From: Tardiphaga robiniae
Lineage (GTDB): Bacteria; Pseudomonadota; Alphaproteobacteria; Rhizobiales; Xanthobacteraceae
Assembly (NCBI RefSeq): GCF_013359755.1
Contig: NZ_JABMCJ010000076.1
Location: 186,001 to 250,000 of the forward strand
Length of the DNA: 64,000 nt
Direction of reading: 5' to 3'
In this document: piece by piece, positions 1 to 8,282 of the stretch
Position numbering within the stretch: position 1 is the stretch's first letter
Layout: each line of letters opens with the position of its first letter
Position numbers and translations under genes: made by a program
Notes under the pieces: generated by a model
The model's input: the letters and a program-made list of their open reading frames with translations, nothing else
Databases searched by the model: none
Told to the model about the DNA's origin: nothing

Positions 1-469
1 GTTCATCCAGCAGCAGCACCTTCGGCTTGGTGGCGAGCGCGCGGGCGATGGCAAGCTGCTGCTGTTGGCCGCCGGAGAGATTGCCACCGCGGCGGCCCTT
101 CATTTCCAGCAGCACCGGAAAGAGCTCGTAGAGATCGTCGGGCACTTCCTTCTCACCGGAGGCGACAAGGCCGGTCTCGATATTCTCCTTCACCGTCATG
201 TGCGAGAAGATCATGCGGCCCTGCGGGACATAAGCGAGGCCGCGCGCGACGCGCTCATAGCTCTTGAGCGCACCGAGCTCCTTGCCCTCCATGGTCACCG
301 AGCCGGACTTGGTCGGCACGATTCCCATCAGCGATTTCATCAGTGTGGTCTTGCCCATGCCGTTGCGGCCCATGATGGCCACGATTTCGTTGGGCTGCAC
401 TGAGACATTCAGGCCATGCAGGACTTCGCTCTGGCCGTAAGCGACGTGGAGATCGTTGATCGCGAGCAT
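1..469 (-). CDS. urtE: Urea ABC transporter ATP-binding protein UrtE (3' part outside window)
   Basis: One of two ATPases of the high-affinity urea importer, acting on the cytoplasmic face of the inner membrane. The visible 156 residues start at an ATG preceded by GGAG eight bases upstream. They contain Walker A GRNGMGKTT (residues 34-42), the ABC signature LSGGQQQ and a Walker B LLLDE just before the window edge, so roughly the last third of the protein is missing. It follows urtD with only about ten bases between them and is the last recognisable urt gene here. LivF-type amino-acid ATPases are similar, but the urtA-B-C-D order makes UrtE the better call. Confidence 0.93.
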   Translation of the reverse strand, partial: MLAINDLHVAYGQSEVLHGLNVSVQPNEIVAIMGRNGMGKTTLMKSLMGIVPTKSGSVTMEGKELGALKSYERVARGLAYVPQGRMIFSHMTVKENIETGLVASGEKEVPDDLYELFPVLLEMKGRRGGNLSGGQQQQLAIARALATKPKVLLLDE

Positions 470-479
470 GATGATCTCC

Positions 480-1235
480 TCAATGACCCAGATAGACTTC
501 GATGACCTTGGGATCGTTCTGGACCTTCTCCATGGTGCCTTCGGACAGGATCTGTCCCTGATGCAGCACGGTCACCTTGTGGGCGATGTCCTCGACGAAT
601 TTCATGTCGTGTTCGATCACCAGCACCGAGCGGTTCTTGATGATCGTATTGAGGAGTTCGGCCGTCTTGACGCGCTCGCTGACGCTCATGCCAGCAACTG
701 GCTCGTCGAGCATCAGCAGGTCCGGATCCTGGATCAGCAGCATGCCGATCTCGAGCCACTGCTTCTGGCCATGCGAGAGCACATCGGCATACATGTTGAG
801 GCGATCCTTCAGGAAGATCATCTCGGCGACTTCCTCGACGCGTTCGCGCACCGCCGCATCACGCTTGAACATCAGCGAACCGAACACCGAGCGCCCACGC
901 GGATAGGAAATCTCCAGATTTTCGAAGACGGTGAGATCGTCATACACCGACGGTGTCTGGAATTTGCGGCCGACGCCGGCCTGCACGATCTGGTTTTCCT
1001 TCAGCTTGGTCAGCTCCGTGCCACGGAACTGCACCGAGCCCGACGTGGCTTTGGTCTTGCCGCAGATCAGATCGAGGACGGTGGTCTTGCCCGCGCCATT
1101 GGGGCCGATGATGACGCGGATCTCATTCTCCTCCACATAGAAGGAGAGATCGTTGACCGCCTTGAAGCCGTCGAAGGAAACGGTGAGCCCTTCGACCGCG
1201 AGCAAAAACTCTTTGGGCTGATGTCCGATGAGCAT
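480..1235 (-). CDS. urtD: Urea ABC transporter ATP-binding protein UrtD
   Basis: Second ATPase of the urea importer, LivG-like, 251 residues, a normal length. Walker A GPNGAGKTT is at residues 44-52, a degenerate signature SHGQKQ at 153-158 (SHGQ replaces the usual SGGQ, as is common in UrtD) and Walker B LMLDEP at 173-178. The protein lies between urtC and urtE in the same direction with gaps of about ten bases, consistent with one transcript. It energises uptake through UrtB/UrtC of urea delivered by UrtA. Confidence 0.95.
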   Translation of the reverse strand: MLIGHQPKEFLLAVEGLTVSFDGFKAVNDLSFYVEENEIRVIIGPNGAGKTTVLDLICGKTKATSGSVQFRGTELTKLKENQIVQAGVGRKFQTPSVYDDLTVFENLEISYPRGRSVFGSLMFKRDAAVRERVEEVAEMIFLKDRLNMYADVLSHGQKQWLEIGMLLIQDPDLLMLDEPVAGMSVSERVKTAELLNTIIKNRSVLVIEHDMKFVEDIAHKVTVLHQGQILSEGTMEKVQNDPKVIEVYLGH

Positions 1236-1244
1236 GATGTCCCC

Positions 1245-2390
1245 TTACTCGGCCGGCGCGCCGTCGGCGGCGGATTTGATGGCCCAAGCCTTCTTGGATT
1301 TAGACGAGCGCATGGCAATCAGGCGATCGATGTGGCGCGCCACGTGATCGCGCCAGATGCCGGACAGGCCATTGGGGAAGAACAGCACCACGGCAATGAA
1401 CAAGCCGCCGAGGCCGAACAGCCAGAGCTCGGGGAAGGATTCCGACAGCATGGTCTTTGCGTAGTTCACCAGTAGCGTGCCGTAGACCGCACCGAAGATG
1501 GACATGCGGCCACCCACGGCCGTGTAGATCACCATCTCGATGGACGGCACGATGCCGACAAAGGACGGCGACATGAAGCCGATCTGCAGCGTGAACATGG
1601 CGCCGCCGATTGCCGCGAACATCGCCGCGGCACAGAAGGCGAAGATCTTGAAATTGGCGACGCTGTAGCCGGAGAAGCGGACGCGGTCCTCCTGTTCGCG
1701 CATCGCCACCAGGATGCGGCCGAGCTTGGTCAGGCGGATAAACTGCGCGGTGATGATACAGGCGAACAGCACGAAGACTTCGAAGAAGTAGAGAATGACC
1801 TTGGCGTGATCGGTGCGGATGTCCCAGCCGTTCAGCGTGCGCAGGTCGGTCATGCCGTTGATGCCGCCGGTGTAACCCTGCTGGCCGATGATCAGGATGG
1901 TGGCGATCGCTGCGATGGCTTGGGTGATGATGGCGAAATAGACGCCGCCCACGCGGCGTTTGAACATCGCAGCGCCGATGATGAAGGCCAGTAGCGTTGG
2001 CACCACGAGAATGGCGATGATCGTCAGCGTCAGCGAGTGAAACGGCTTCCAGAACATCGGCAGCGACGTGATCTGGTTCCAGTCCATGAAATCCGGAATG
2101 CCGGGGGTCGACTGGATCTTAGTGTTGGCGACGCTGGAGGCTTCCAGCTTCAGGAACATCGCCATGCAGTAGCCGCCGAGGCCGAAGAACACGCCCTGCC
2201 CGAGGCTTAGGATGCCGCCATAACCCCAGCACATCACAAGGCCCAAGGCGACGAAGGCATAGGTCAGATATTTGGCGACGAGGTTGAGACGAAACACATC
2301 GAGAAACAGCGGCAGGATCACCGCGAGCAGCAGCAGCAGCGACAGGAAACCGAGAAGCTCCGAGCGGTTGAAGAAGCGTGAATTGATCAT
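1245..2390 (-). CDS. urtC: Urea ABC transporter permease UrtC
   Basis: Inner-membrane permease of the LivM type, 381 residues with about ten hydrophobic segments. The N-terminal part carries the family stretch GYGGILSLGQGVFFGLGGY and the C-terminal part a conserved loop around FPNGLSGIW. It pairs with UrtB to form the transmembrane channel. The gene is 36 bases downstream of urtB and ten bases before urtD. The insert of about 40 residues after the second membrane segment (SSVANTKIQSTPGIPDFMDW) is typical of UrtC and separates it from amino-acid LivM proteins. Confidence 0.94.
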   Translation of the reverse strand: MINSRFFNRSELLGFLSLLLLLAVILPLFLDVFRLNLVAKYLTYAFVALGLVMCWGYGGILSLGQGVFFGLGGYCMAMFLKLEASSVANTKIQSTPGIPDFMDWNQITSLPMFWKPFHSLTLTIIAILVVPTLLAFIIGAAMFKRRVGGVYFAIITQAIAAIATILIIGQQGYTGGINGMTDLRTLNGWDIRTDHAKVILYFFEVFVLFACIITAQFIRLTKLGRILVAMREQEDRVRFSGYSVANFKIFAFCAAAMFAAIGGAMFTLQIGFMSPSFVGIVPSIEMVIYTAVGGRMSIFGAVYGTLLVNYAKTMLSESFPELWLFGLGGLFIAVVLFFPNGLSGIWRDHVARHIDRLIAMRSSKSKKAWAIKSAADGAPAE

Positions 2391-2426
2391 GTGATGATTG
2401 CCCTGCTCTGTCTGTACTGCACGCGC

Positions 2427-3353
2427 TTACTTGCGGACCTTGAGGGCGAACAGGCCCTGCGGCCGGATCATCAGGATCGCGACGATGGTGAGCAGCGTCA
2501 GCACTTTGGCCATCGAGCCGGACATGAAGAACTCCATGGTCGACTGCGCCTGGGAGATGGTGAAGGCCGAGGCAATGGTGCCGAACAGGCTGGCCGCGCC
2601 GCCGAACACCACGACGAGGAACGTGTCGACGATGTAGAGCTGGCCGGAGGTCGGGCCGGTCGAACCGATCATGGTGAAGGCGGAGCCCGCGATCCCCGCG
2701 ATGCCGCAGCCGAGGCCGAAGGTGTAGCGGTCGACCTTCTCGGTATTGATGCCGACGGCGCCGGCCATCACGCGGTTCTGCACCACGGCGCGAACCTGAC
2801 GACCCCAACGCGACTTGTACATGATGTAGGCGACCACCATGGTGATCCCCAGCGTCAGCACCATCACGAAGATACCGTTGATCGGCACCTCGATCGTATC
2901 GGTGACCTGCTTGGAGCCCATCATCCATTGCGGCAGCTCGACACCAACTTCGCGCGCACCGAACACCGAGCGATAAGCCTGCTGCAGGATCAGGCTGAGA
3001 CCCCAGGTCGCCAGCAGCGTGTCGAGCGGACGCTTGTAGAGATGCCGTATCAGCCCCCATTCGACCAACATCCCCAGCGCACCGGAGGCGATGAAGGCGA
3101 GGATCATGGCGACGAAGAAGTAGCCGGAGAACAGCGACGGCAGATGCGACTGGAAGAAGCTCGACGTCAGCCAGGTAACGTAGGCGCCGAGGATCATGAA
3201 TTCGCCATGCGCCATGTTGATGACGCCCATCTGCCCGAAGATGATTGCGAGGCCGAGTGCCATCAGCACATAGACCGAGAACAGGATCAGGCCGGCAAAG
3301 CCCTGCATTGCAAAGATGGCGCCAAGGTCGCCAATCGAATAGTCGCCGAACAT
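2427..3353 (-). CDS. urtB: Urea ABC transporter permease UrtB
   Basis: LivH-type inner-membrane permease, 308 residues, with about eight membrane segments and the family motif GVINMAHGEFMILGAY near the N terminus. It forms the channel with UrtC. The start ATG at 3353 is the first in frame. The 133 bases separating it from urtA hold two strong stem-loops (annotated separately), which may set a high ratio of binding protein to membrane subunits. Order and orientation match the standard urtABCDE operon. Confidence 0.95.
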   Translation of the reverse strand: MFGDYSIGDLGAIFAMQGFAGLILFSVYVLMALGLAIIFGQMGVINMAHGEFMILGAYVTWLTSSFFQSHLPSLFSGYFFVAMILAFIASGALGMLVEWGLIRHLYKRPLDTLLATWGLSLILQQAYRSVFGAREVGVELPQWMMGSKQVTDTIEVPINGIFVMVLTLGITMVVAYIMYKSRWGRQVRAVVQNRVMAGAVGINTEKVDRYTFGLGCGIAGIAGSAFTMIGSTGPTSGQLYIVDTFLVVVFGGAASLFGTIASAFTISQAQSTMEFFMSGSMAKVLTLLTIVAILMIRPQGLFALKVRK

Positions 3354-3380
3354 CGATCCGTCCTCCGTCAGGGAAAGGGT

Positions 3381-3472
3381 CCCGCGCCGCGCGATGAGAC
3401 GCGACGCGGGGTTGTCGTGCGCGGATAGGTCGTCCGCGCCAGGGAGAAGCTGCGCGGAGGCACGCTCCGCGC
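3381..3472 (-). promoter_or_regulatory. Two stem-loops between urtA and urtB
   Basis: CCCGCG (3381-3386) pairs with CGCGGG (3405-3410), with further pairing inside. GCGCGGAG (3452-3459) pairs perfectly with CTCCGCGC (3465-3472) around a five-base loop. No long T run follows, so these look like partial terminators or mRNA-stabilising structures downstream of the abundant binding-protein gene rather than a full terminator. The function is inference. Confidence 0.5.
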
Positions 3473-3486
3473 TTGAGGAGGAAGGC

Positions 3487-4746
3487 TTACTGGTAGCCCT
3501 TGGGGAACGGATCCGGCTCGATCAGTTCGGGCGTCTCGTAGACGACCTTGAACTGGCCATCGAGCTGGGCCTGGCCGACGCGGGCCTTGGACCACAGATG
3601 GTGGTTCGGATGGACCTTGACGTAGCCTTCCGGCGCCTTGGTGAATTCGATACCGGCAGACGCAGGTGCGATCTTGTCGATATCGAAGGAGCCGGCCTTT
3701 TCGACCGTCATTTTCCAGAGCCACGGGCCGAGATAGGCGGCCTGCGTCACGTCGCCGATCACGGTCTTCTCGCCCCACATCTTCTTGAAGGCAGCGACGA
3801 ATTCCTTGTTGTTCGGATTATCCAGCGACTGGAAGTATTTCATACAGGCATAGGCGCCCGCGATGTTTTCACCACCGATGCCGTCGATCTCGTCCTCGGT
3901 TACCGAAATGGTCAGCATGGTCTGCTTCGACAGGTCGATGCCGGCCGCCTTGAGCTGCTTGTAGAAGGCGACGTTGGAGCCGCCGACCACGGCCGCATAG
4001 ATCACGTCGGGCTTGGTCAGCTTGATCTTGTTGATCACCGAGTTGAACTGGGTGTGGCCGAGCGGGAAGTATTCTTCCCCCGACACTTTGCCGCCGAGCT
4101 TGCCCTCGATGTGCTTGCGGGCGATCTTCATCGACGTGCGCGGCCAGATATAGTCCGAGCCGATCAGATAGAAGCTCTTGCCGTTCTTGGTCTTGGAGAC
4201 CCAGTCGAGGCCGGCGAGGATCTGCTGGGTAGCTTCCTGACCCGTATAGATCACGTTCTTCGACTGCTCGAGACCTTCATAGAAGGTCGGGTAGTAGAGC
4301 ATGCCGTTATATTGTTCCATGACCGGCAGCACCGCCTTGCGGGAGGCCGAGGTCCAGCAGCCCATGATGGCAGCGACCTTGTCGTTGACCAGCAGCTTCT
4401 TGGCCTTTTCAGCGAAGGTCGGCCAGTCCGAGGCACCGTCTTCCTGGATGAACTTGATCTTGCGGCCGAGCACGCCGCCCATGGCGTTGATCTGGTCGAT
4501 GGCGAGCTTTTCAGCCTGAACCGAGCCGGTTTCCGAGATCGCCATCGTACCGGTGACGGAATGCAGAATGCCGACGGTAACTTCCGTATCGGTAACCGCA
4601 AGGCCGGTGGTATTGATGGCCGAGGTGGCCGGCGCCTGCGCAAAAGATGTGCGCGGAAGCAGCGACATTGCCGGCAAAGCCGCCATGCCCATCAGCAGTT
4701 TACGCCGCAACGGCGAGTGCAAGCCCGGTTTCTTCTCGTCTGACAT
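3487..4746 (-). CDS. urtA: Urea ABC transporter substrate-binding protein UrtA
   Basis: Periplasmic binding protein of the urea importer, 419 residues from the chosen ATG at 4746. The N terminus has a twin-arginine-like element (SPLRRKLLMGMAAL) followed by a hydrophobic stretch and a cleavage-like AQA at about residue 37. The body is a Peripla_BP type-1 fold with the UrtA-typical FYEGLEQSKNVIYTG and GDVTQAAYLG segments. Reading frame continues upstream to 4869, but that would place about 40 unrelated residues before the signal and run through the intergenic palindrome, so I reject that start. It is the first gene of urtABCDE. Confidence 0.95.
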   Translation of the reverse strand: MSDEKKPGLHSPLRRKLLMGMAALPAMSLLPRTSFAQAPATSAINTTGLAVTDTEVTVGILHSVTGTMAISETGSVQAEKLAIDQINAMGGVLGRKIKFIQEDGASDWPTFAEKAKKLLVNDKVAAIMGCWTSASRKAVLPVMEQYNGMLYYPTFYEGLEQSKNVIYTGQEATQQILAGLDWVSKTKNGKSFYLIGSDYIWPRTSMKIARKHIEGKLGGKVSGEEYFPLGHTQFNSVINKIKLTKPDVIYAAVVGGSNVAFYKQLKAAGIDLSKQTMLTISVTEDEIDGIGGENIAGAYACMKYFQSLDNPNNKEFVAAFKKMWGEKTVIGDVTQAAYLGPWLWKMTVEKAGSFDIDKIAPASAGIEFTKAPEGYVKVHPNHHLWSKARVGQAQLDGQFKVVYETPELIEPDPFPKGYQ

Positions 4747-4801
4747 TTCAACCCCACTGGTTCGAGTACGCCTATTGGTGAGGCAAGCATTGCTGAACTT
4801 G

Positions 4802-4842
4802 TGCGGTGCACGGATACGCGAGATCGCGTATACTGCACCGCA
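4802..4842. promoter_or_regulatory. 41-bp near-perfect palindrome between urtA and the permease-kinase gene
   Basis: Outer arms TGCGGTGCA (4802-4810) and TGCACCGCA (4834-4842) are perfect reverse complements. Inner arms ATACGCGA (4814-4821) and TCGCGTAT (4824-4831) are also perfect. Spacers are three and two bases outside and two bases in the centre. The site lies 56 bases upstream of the urtA ATG and 65 bases upstream of the kinase GTG. It could be a two-site operator, for example for the LuxR-type regulator encoded nearby, or a hairpin in the urtA leader. Symmetry is seen directly; the role is inferred. Confidence 0.6.
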
Positions 4843-4907
4843 AAATGCCGACGTAGGTTTTTGCATCACGCAAACATGCGTAGTTTGACAGGGTCAGGAG
4901 CGAAGTA

Positions 4908-7900
4908 GTGGCAGGGCGGCAGCGTATCGACCGCGTGAGACGCCAGTACAATCAATGGGTCGCCAACCAGACCCTGGAGGATTACGCACTCCGCTTTACG
5001 GCGAAGAGCGCCAGGCGCTGGTCCGCCGCGCGGGTCGCCAACACGGCATTGGGCGCCATTTCGTTTCTCGCCCTTGAGGCCATCGGCGGCACCATCACCA
5101 TCAATTACGGCATGACCAACGCCACCGCTGCGATCCTGGTGGTCAGCGTCATCATCTTCTGCTGCGGACTGCCGATCGCGTATTATGCCGCAAAATGCGG
5201 CATTGATATCGATCTCCTCACCCGCGGTGCCGGTTTCGGCTATATCGGCTCGACTGTTACCTCGCTGATTTATGCGTCTTTCACCTTCATCTTCTTCGCC
5301 ATCGAGGCGGTCATTCTCGCCTCGGCGCTGGAGATGTGTTTCGATATTCCACGCCCCATCGGCTACCTGATATCGGCCGTGGTCATCATCCCGCTGGTGA
5401 CCCATGGCATTACGCTGATCAGCCGTTTTCAGCTCTGGACGCAGCCGATCTGGCTGGTGCTCAACCTGCTGCCTTTCGCGGCCATCGCCTATGCCAGCCG
5501 CGACTCCTTCGTGGCCTGGACCAAATTTCCGGGCGACCACGGCAGCGCCGCCGGCCATCTCGATCTCCTGCTGTTTGGCACGGCCGCTTCGGTCGTATTC
5601 TCGCTGGTCGCGCAGATCGGCGAACAGGTCGACTTCCTGCGCTTCCTGCCGCGCGACCGCCGCAGCTCGCGTGCGAGCTGGTGGGTGGCGCTACTGTGCG
5701 CGGGCCCGGGCTGGATCATTGTCGGCGCAATCAAGCTGCTGGCCGGCTCGTTCCTCGCCTATTTCGCACTGACCCACGGCGTTTCGGCCGAACACGCCGC
5801 CGAGCCCGCGCATATGTATCTCGAAGCGTTTCGCTATGTGCTGTCGCAGCCTGATCTGGCGCTCGCTTTGACAGGCACCTTCGTGATCCTGTCGCAGCTC
5901 AAGATCAACGTCACCAACGCCTATGCGGGCTCGATCGCCTGGTCGAACTTCTTCTCGCGCCTCACCCACAGCCATCCCGGCCGCGTCGTCTGGCTGGTGT
6001 TCAATGTGCTGGTCGCGCTGCTGCTGATGGAAATCGGCGTCTACAAGGCGCTGGAGCAGACGCTGGCGCTGTATTCCAATGTTGCGATTGCCTGGGTCGG
6101 CGCGCTGGTCGCCGATCTGGTCATCAACAAGCCGCTCGGACTGCGCCCGCAGCAGATGGAGTTCAAGCGCGCGCATCTCTACGACATCAACCCGGTCGGC
6201 GTCGGCGCCATGCTGGCCGCCACCGTGATGTCGGTCAGCGCCTTCTACGGCCTGTTCGGCCCGACGGCCAAGGCACTGTCGCCGTTCGTAGCCTTGCTTA
6301 CCGCGCTTGTGACCGCGCCGATCATCGCCTTCGCGACAGGCGGGAAATACTACATTGCCCGCAAGCCGAAGCGCGCCTGGCAGAACATGGCAGCGATCCA
6401 GTGCTGTATCTGCGAACATTCGTTCGAGCCCGAGGACATGGCGCATTGCCCGGCCTATGCCGGCCCGATCTGCTCACTGTGCTGCTCGCTCGATGCGCGT
6501 TGCCACGATCTCTGCAAGCCGCATGCGCGGATCGACGCACAGATGTCGGCGACGTTCGGCAAATTGCTGCCGGAGCCGATCCTGGCCCGGCTCAATTCGC
6601 AGCTCGGCCATTATCTTGGCGTGTTCATGATCGCTGCCGGCCTCGTCGGCCTGACGCTGGGGCTCATCTATCTGCAGACCTCCGCCGCATCGCCGGGAGA
6701 CAGTGCGCAGGTCTCGGAAGTGCTGTGGAAAGTGTTCTTCGCGCTTGCGATCATCATCGGCGTGGTGGCGTGGCTATTCGTGCTGGCCAAGCAAAGCCGT
6801 CGCGCCGCCGAAGCTGAGACCAAGCGGCAGACCACCCTGCTGATGCAGGAAATCGACGCGCACAAGCGCACCGACGCCGAACTGCAGCGCGCCAAGGAAG
6901 TCGCCGAATCCGCCAATCTCGCCAAGAGCCGCTATGTGGTCGGCCTCAGCCACGAGCTGCGATCGCCGCTCAATGCGATCAGCGGCTATGCGCAGCTATT
7001 GGAACAGGACGAGAGCCTGCAGACCCGCCCGCGCGATCAGGTGCGCGTCGTCAAGCGCAGCGCCGATCATCTCTCCGGACTGATCGACGGCATTCTGGAC
7101 ATCTCCAAGATCGAGGCCGGACGTCTGTATCTGTCGCGTGACGAAGTCCGTCTCACCGATTTCCTCGATCAGCTCGTCGGCATGTTCCGCCTGCAGGCCG
7201 CCGCCAAGGGCATCGATTTCGTGTTCCGGCGGCCGAACATCCTGCCCACCGTGGTCTATGCCGACGAGAAGCGGTTGCGCCAGATCCTGATCAACCTGCT
7301 CTCCAATGCCATCAAGTTCACCCAACACGGCAGCGTGCAGTTCGTGATCCATTACCGCAGCCCGGTCGCCGAATTCGAGATCATCGATACCGGCCCAGGC
7401 ATCCGCCCCGACGATCTTGAACGCATCTTCGCGCCGTTTGAGCGTGGCGCGCTCGGCGCGGCGCAGCCGCATACGGGCACCGGCCTGGGTCTCACGATCT
7501 CGAAACTGCTTGCGGGTGTGATGGGCGGCGATATCCGCGTTAGCAGCGAGGTCGGCACCGGCAGCACGTTCCGCGTCAAGATGCTGTTGTCCGAAGTGAC
7601 CAACCCGACGCGTATCGCGCCGGTGGACGCGCCGATCTATGGCTATCACGGTATCAGAAAGACCATTCTGGTCACCGACGACGATCCGACGCAGCGCGAC
7701 CTCTTGCGTCAGGTGCTGACGCCGCTGGGCTTCATTCTTCTGAGCGCGCCCGATGGCCAGGCCTGCCTCAGCCTCGCCCAGCACTGCCGGCCCGATCTGT
7801 TCCTGCTGGATATTTCCATGGCCGGCATGGACGGCTGGACCGTCGCCGAAAGGCTACGGTCGTCGGGCCATCATCAGGCGCGTATCCTGATGGTCTCGGC

Positions 7901-8282
7901 CAGCGCGCTGGAAGCCCATGGCACGCCGCTCGCCCAGCCATTCCATGACGGCTACCTCATGAAGCCGATCGAACTGCCGCGGCTGCTGGAACAGATCGGA
8001 CAACTCCTGAAGATCGAATGGCAATACGAACGCGACGAAGTGGCACCGCTGCCGCAATGGACGCCCAATAGCGGCACACGGCCGCCCGTGCATCATGTAG
8101 AGGAACTCATTAGCCTTGGGCAGATGGGGCACATCCGCGCCATCCAGTTAAAGCTCGACGAAATCGGCAATGAACATCCCGAACATACCGACTTCGTCAC
8201 GCAGATGCGCTCGCTGATCGATCGCTTCGACCTCGATCAATACATGGCCACCTTGAAGACGCTGTACACCTATGACCACTGA
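4908..8282 (+). CDS. NCS1-type permease fused to hybrid sensor histidine kinase/response regulator
   Basis: An inner-membrane protein of 1124 residues. Residues about 40-480 form a block of some twelve membrane segments resembling NCS1 purine/cytosine/allantoin/hydantoin permeases. A segment with nine cysteines follows (C499, C500, C502, C514, C522, C525, C526, C532, C536), then two more membrane helices (about 568-590 and 608-628). A coiled linker leads to HisKA with SHELRSP (H682), N box N796/N800, DTGPG (827-831) and GTGLGL (857-862). A receiver domain has acidic D924-D926, phospho-acceptor D968 and K1019. The GTG start has CAGGAG about seven bases upstream. It overlaps the next response-regulator gene by 11 bases. 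By analogy with CbrA, where a solute symporter is fused to a kinase, it probably couples recognition of a nitrogen compound to signalling. The ligand is unknown; divergence from urtA suggests urea or a purine breakdown product. Confidence 0.88.
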   Translation: MAGRQRIDRVRRQYNQWVANQTLEDYALRFTAKSARRWSAARVANTALGAISFLALEAIGGTITINYGMTNATAAILVVSVIIFCCGLPIAYYAAKCGIDIDLLTRGAGFGYIGSTVTSLIYASFTFIFFAIEAVILASALEMCFDIPRPIGYLISAVVIIPLVTHGITLISRFQLWTQPIWLVLNLLPFAAIAYASRDSFVAWTKFPGDHGSAAGHLDLLLFGTAASVVFSLVAQIGEQVDFLRFLPRDRRSSRASWWVALLCAGPGWIIVGAIKLLAGSFLAYFALTHGVSAEHAAEPAHMYLEAFRYVLSQPDLALALTGTFVILSQLKINVTNAYAGSIAWSNFFSRLTHSHPGRVVWLVFNVLVALLLMEIGVYKALEQTLALYSNVAIAWVGALVADLVINKPLGLRPQQMEFKRAHLYDINPVGVGAMLAATVMSVSAFYGLFGPTAKALSPFVALLTALVTAPIIAFATGGKYYIARKPKRAWQNMAAIQCCICEHSFEPEDMAHCPAYAGPICSLCCSLDARCHDLCKPHARIDAQMSATFGKLLPEPILARLNSQLGHYLGVFMIAAGLVGLTLGLIYLQTSAASPGDSAQVSEVLWKVFFALAIIIGVVAWLFVLAKQSRRAAEAETKRQTTLLMQEIDAHKRTDAELQRAKEVAESANLAKSRYVVGLSHELRSPLNAISGYAQLLEQDESLQTRPRDQVRVVKRSADHLSGLIDGILDISKIEAGRLYLSRDEVRLTDFLDQLVGMFRLQAAAKGIDFVFRRPNILPTVVYADEKRLRQILINLLSNAIKFTQHGSVQFVIHYRSPVAEFEIIDTGPGIRPDDLERIFAPFERGALGAAQPHTGTGLGLTISKLLAGVMGGDIRVSSEVGTGSTFRVKMLLSEVTNPTRIAPVDAPIYGYHGIRKTILVTDDDPTQRDLLRQVLTPLGFILLSAPDGQACLSLAQHCRPDLFLLDISMAGMDGWTVAERLRSSGHHQARILMVSASALEAHGTPLAQPFHDGYLMKPIELPRLLEQIGQLLKIEWQYERDEVAPLPQWTPNSGTRPPVHHVEELISLGQMGHIRAIQLKLDEIGNEHPEHTDFVTQMRSLIDRFDLDQYMATLKTLYTYDH

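Noticed and set aside
4747-4869. Longer start for urtA beginning at 4869
   Set aside because: It would place about 41 non-family residues before the twin-arginine-like signal and read through the intergenic palindrome.
4747-4907. Sigma-54 (-24/-12) promoter for urtA
   Set aside because: The nearest GG and GC pair is spaced 11 instead of 10 bases and the flanks do not match the consensus.
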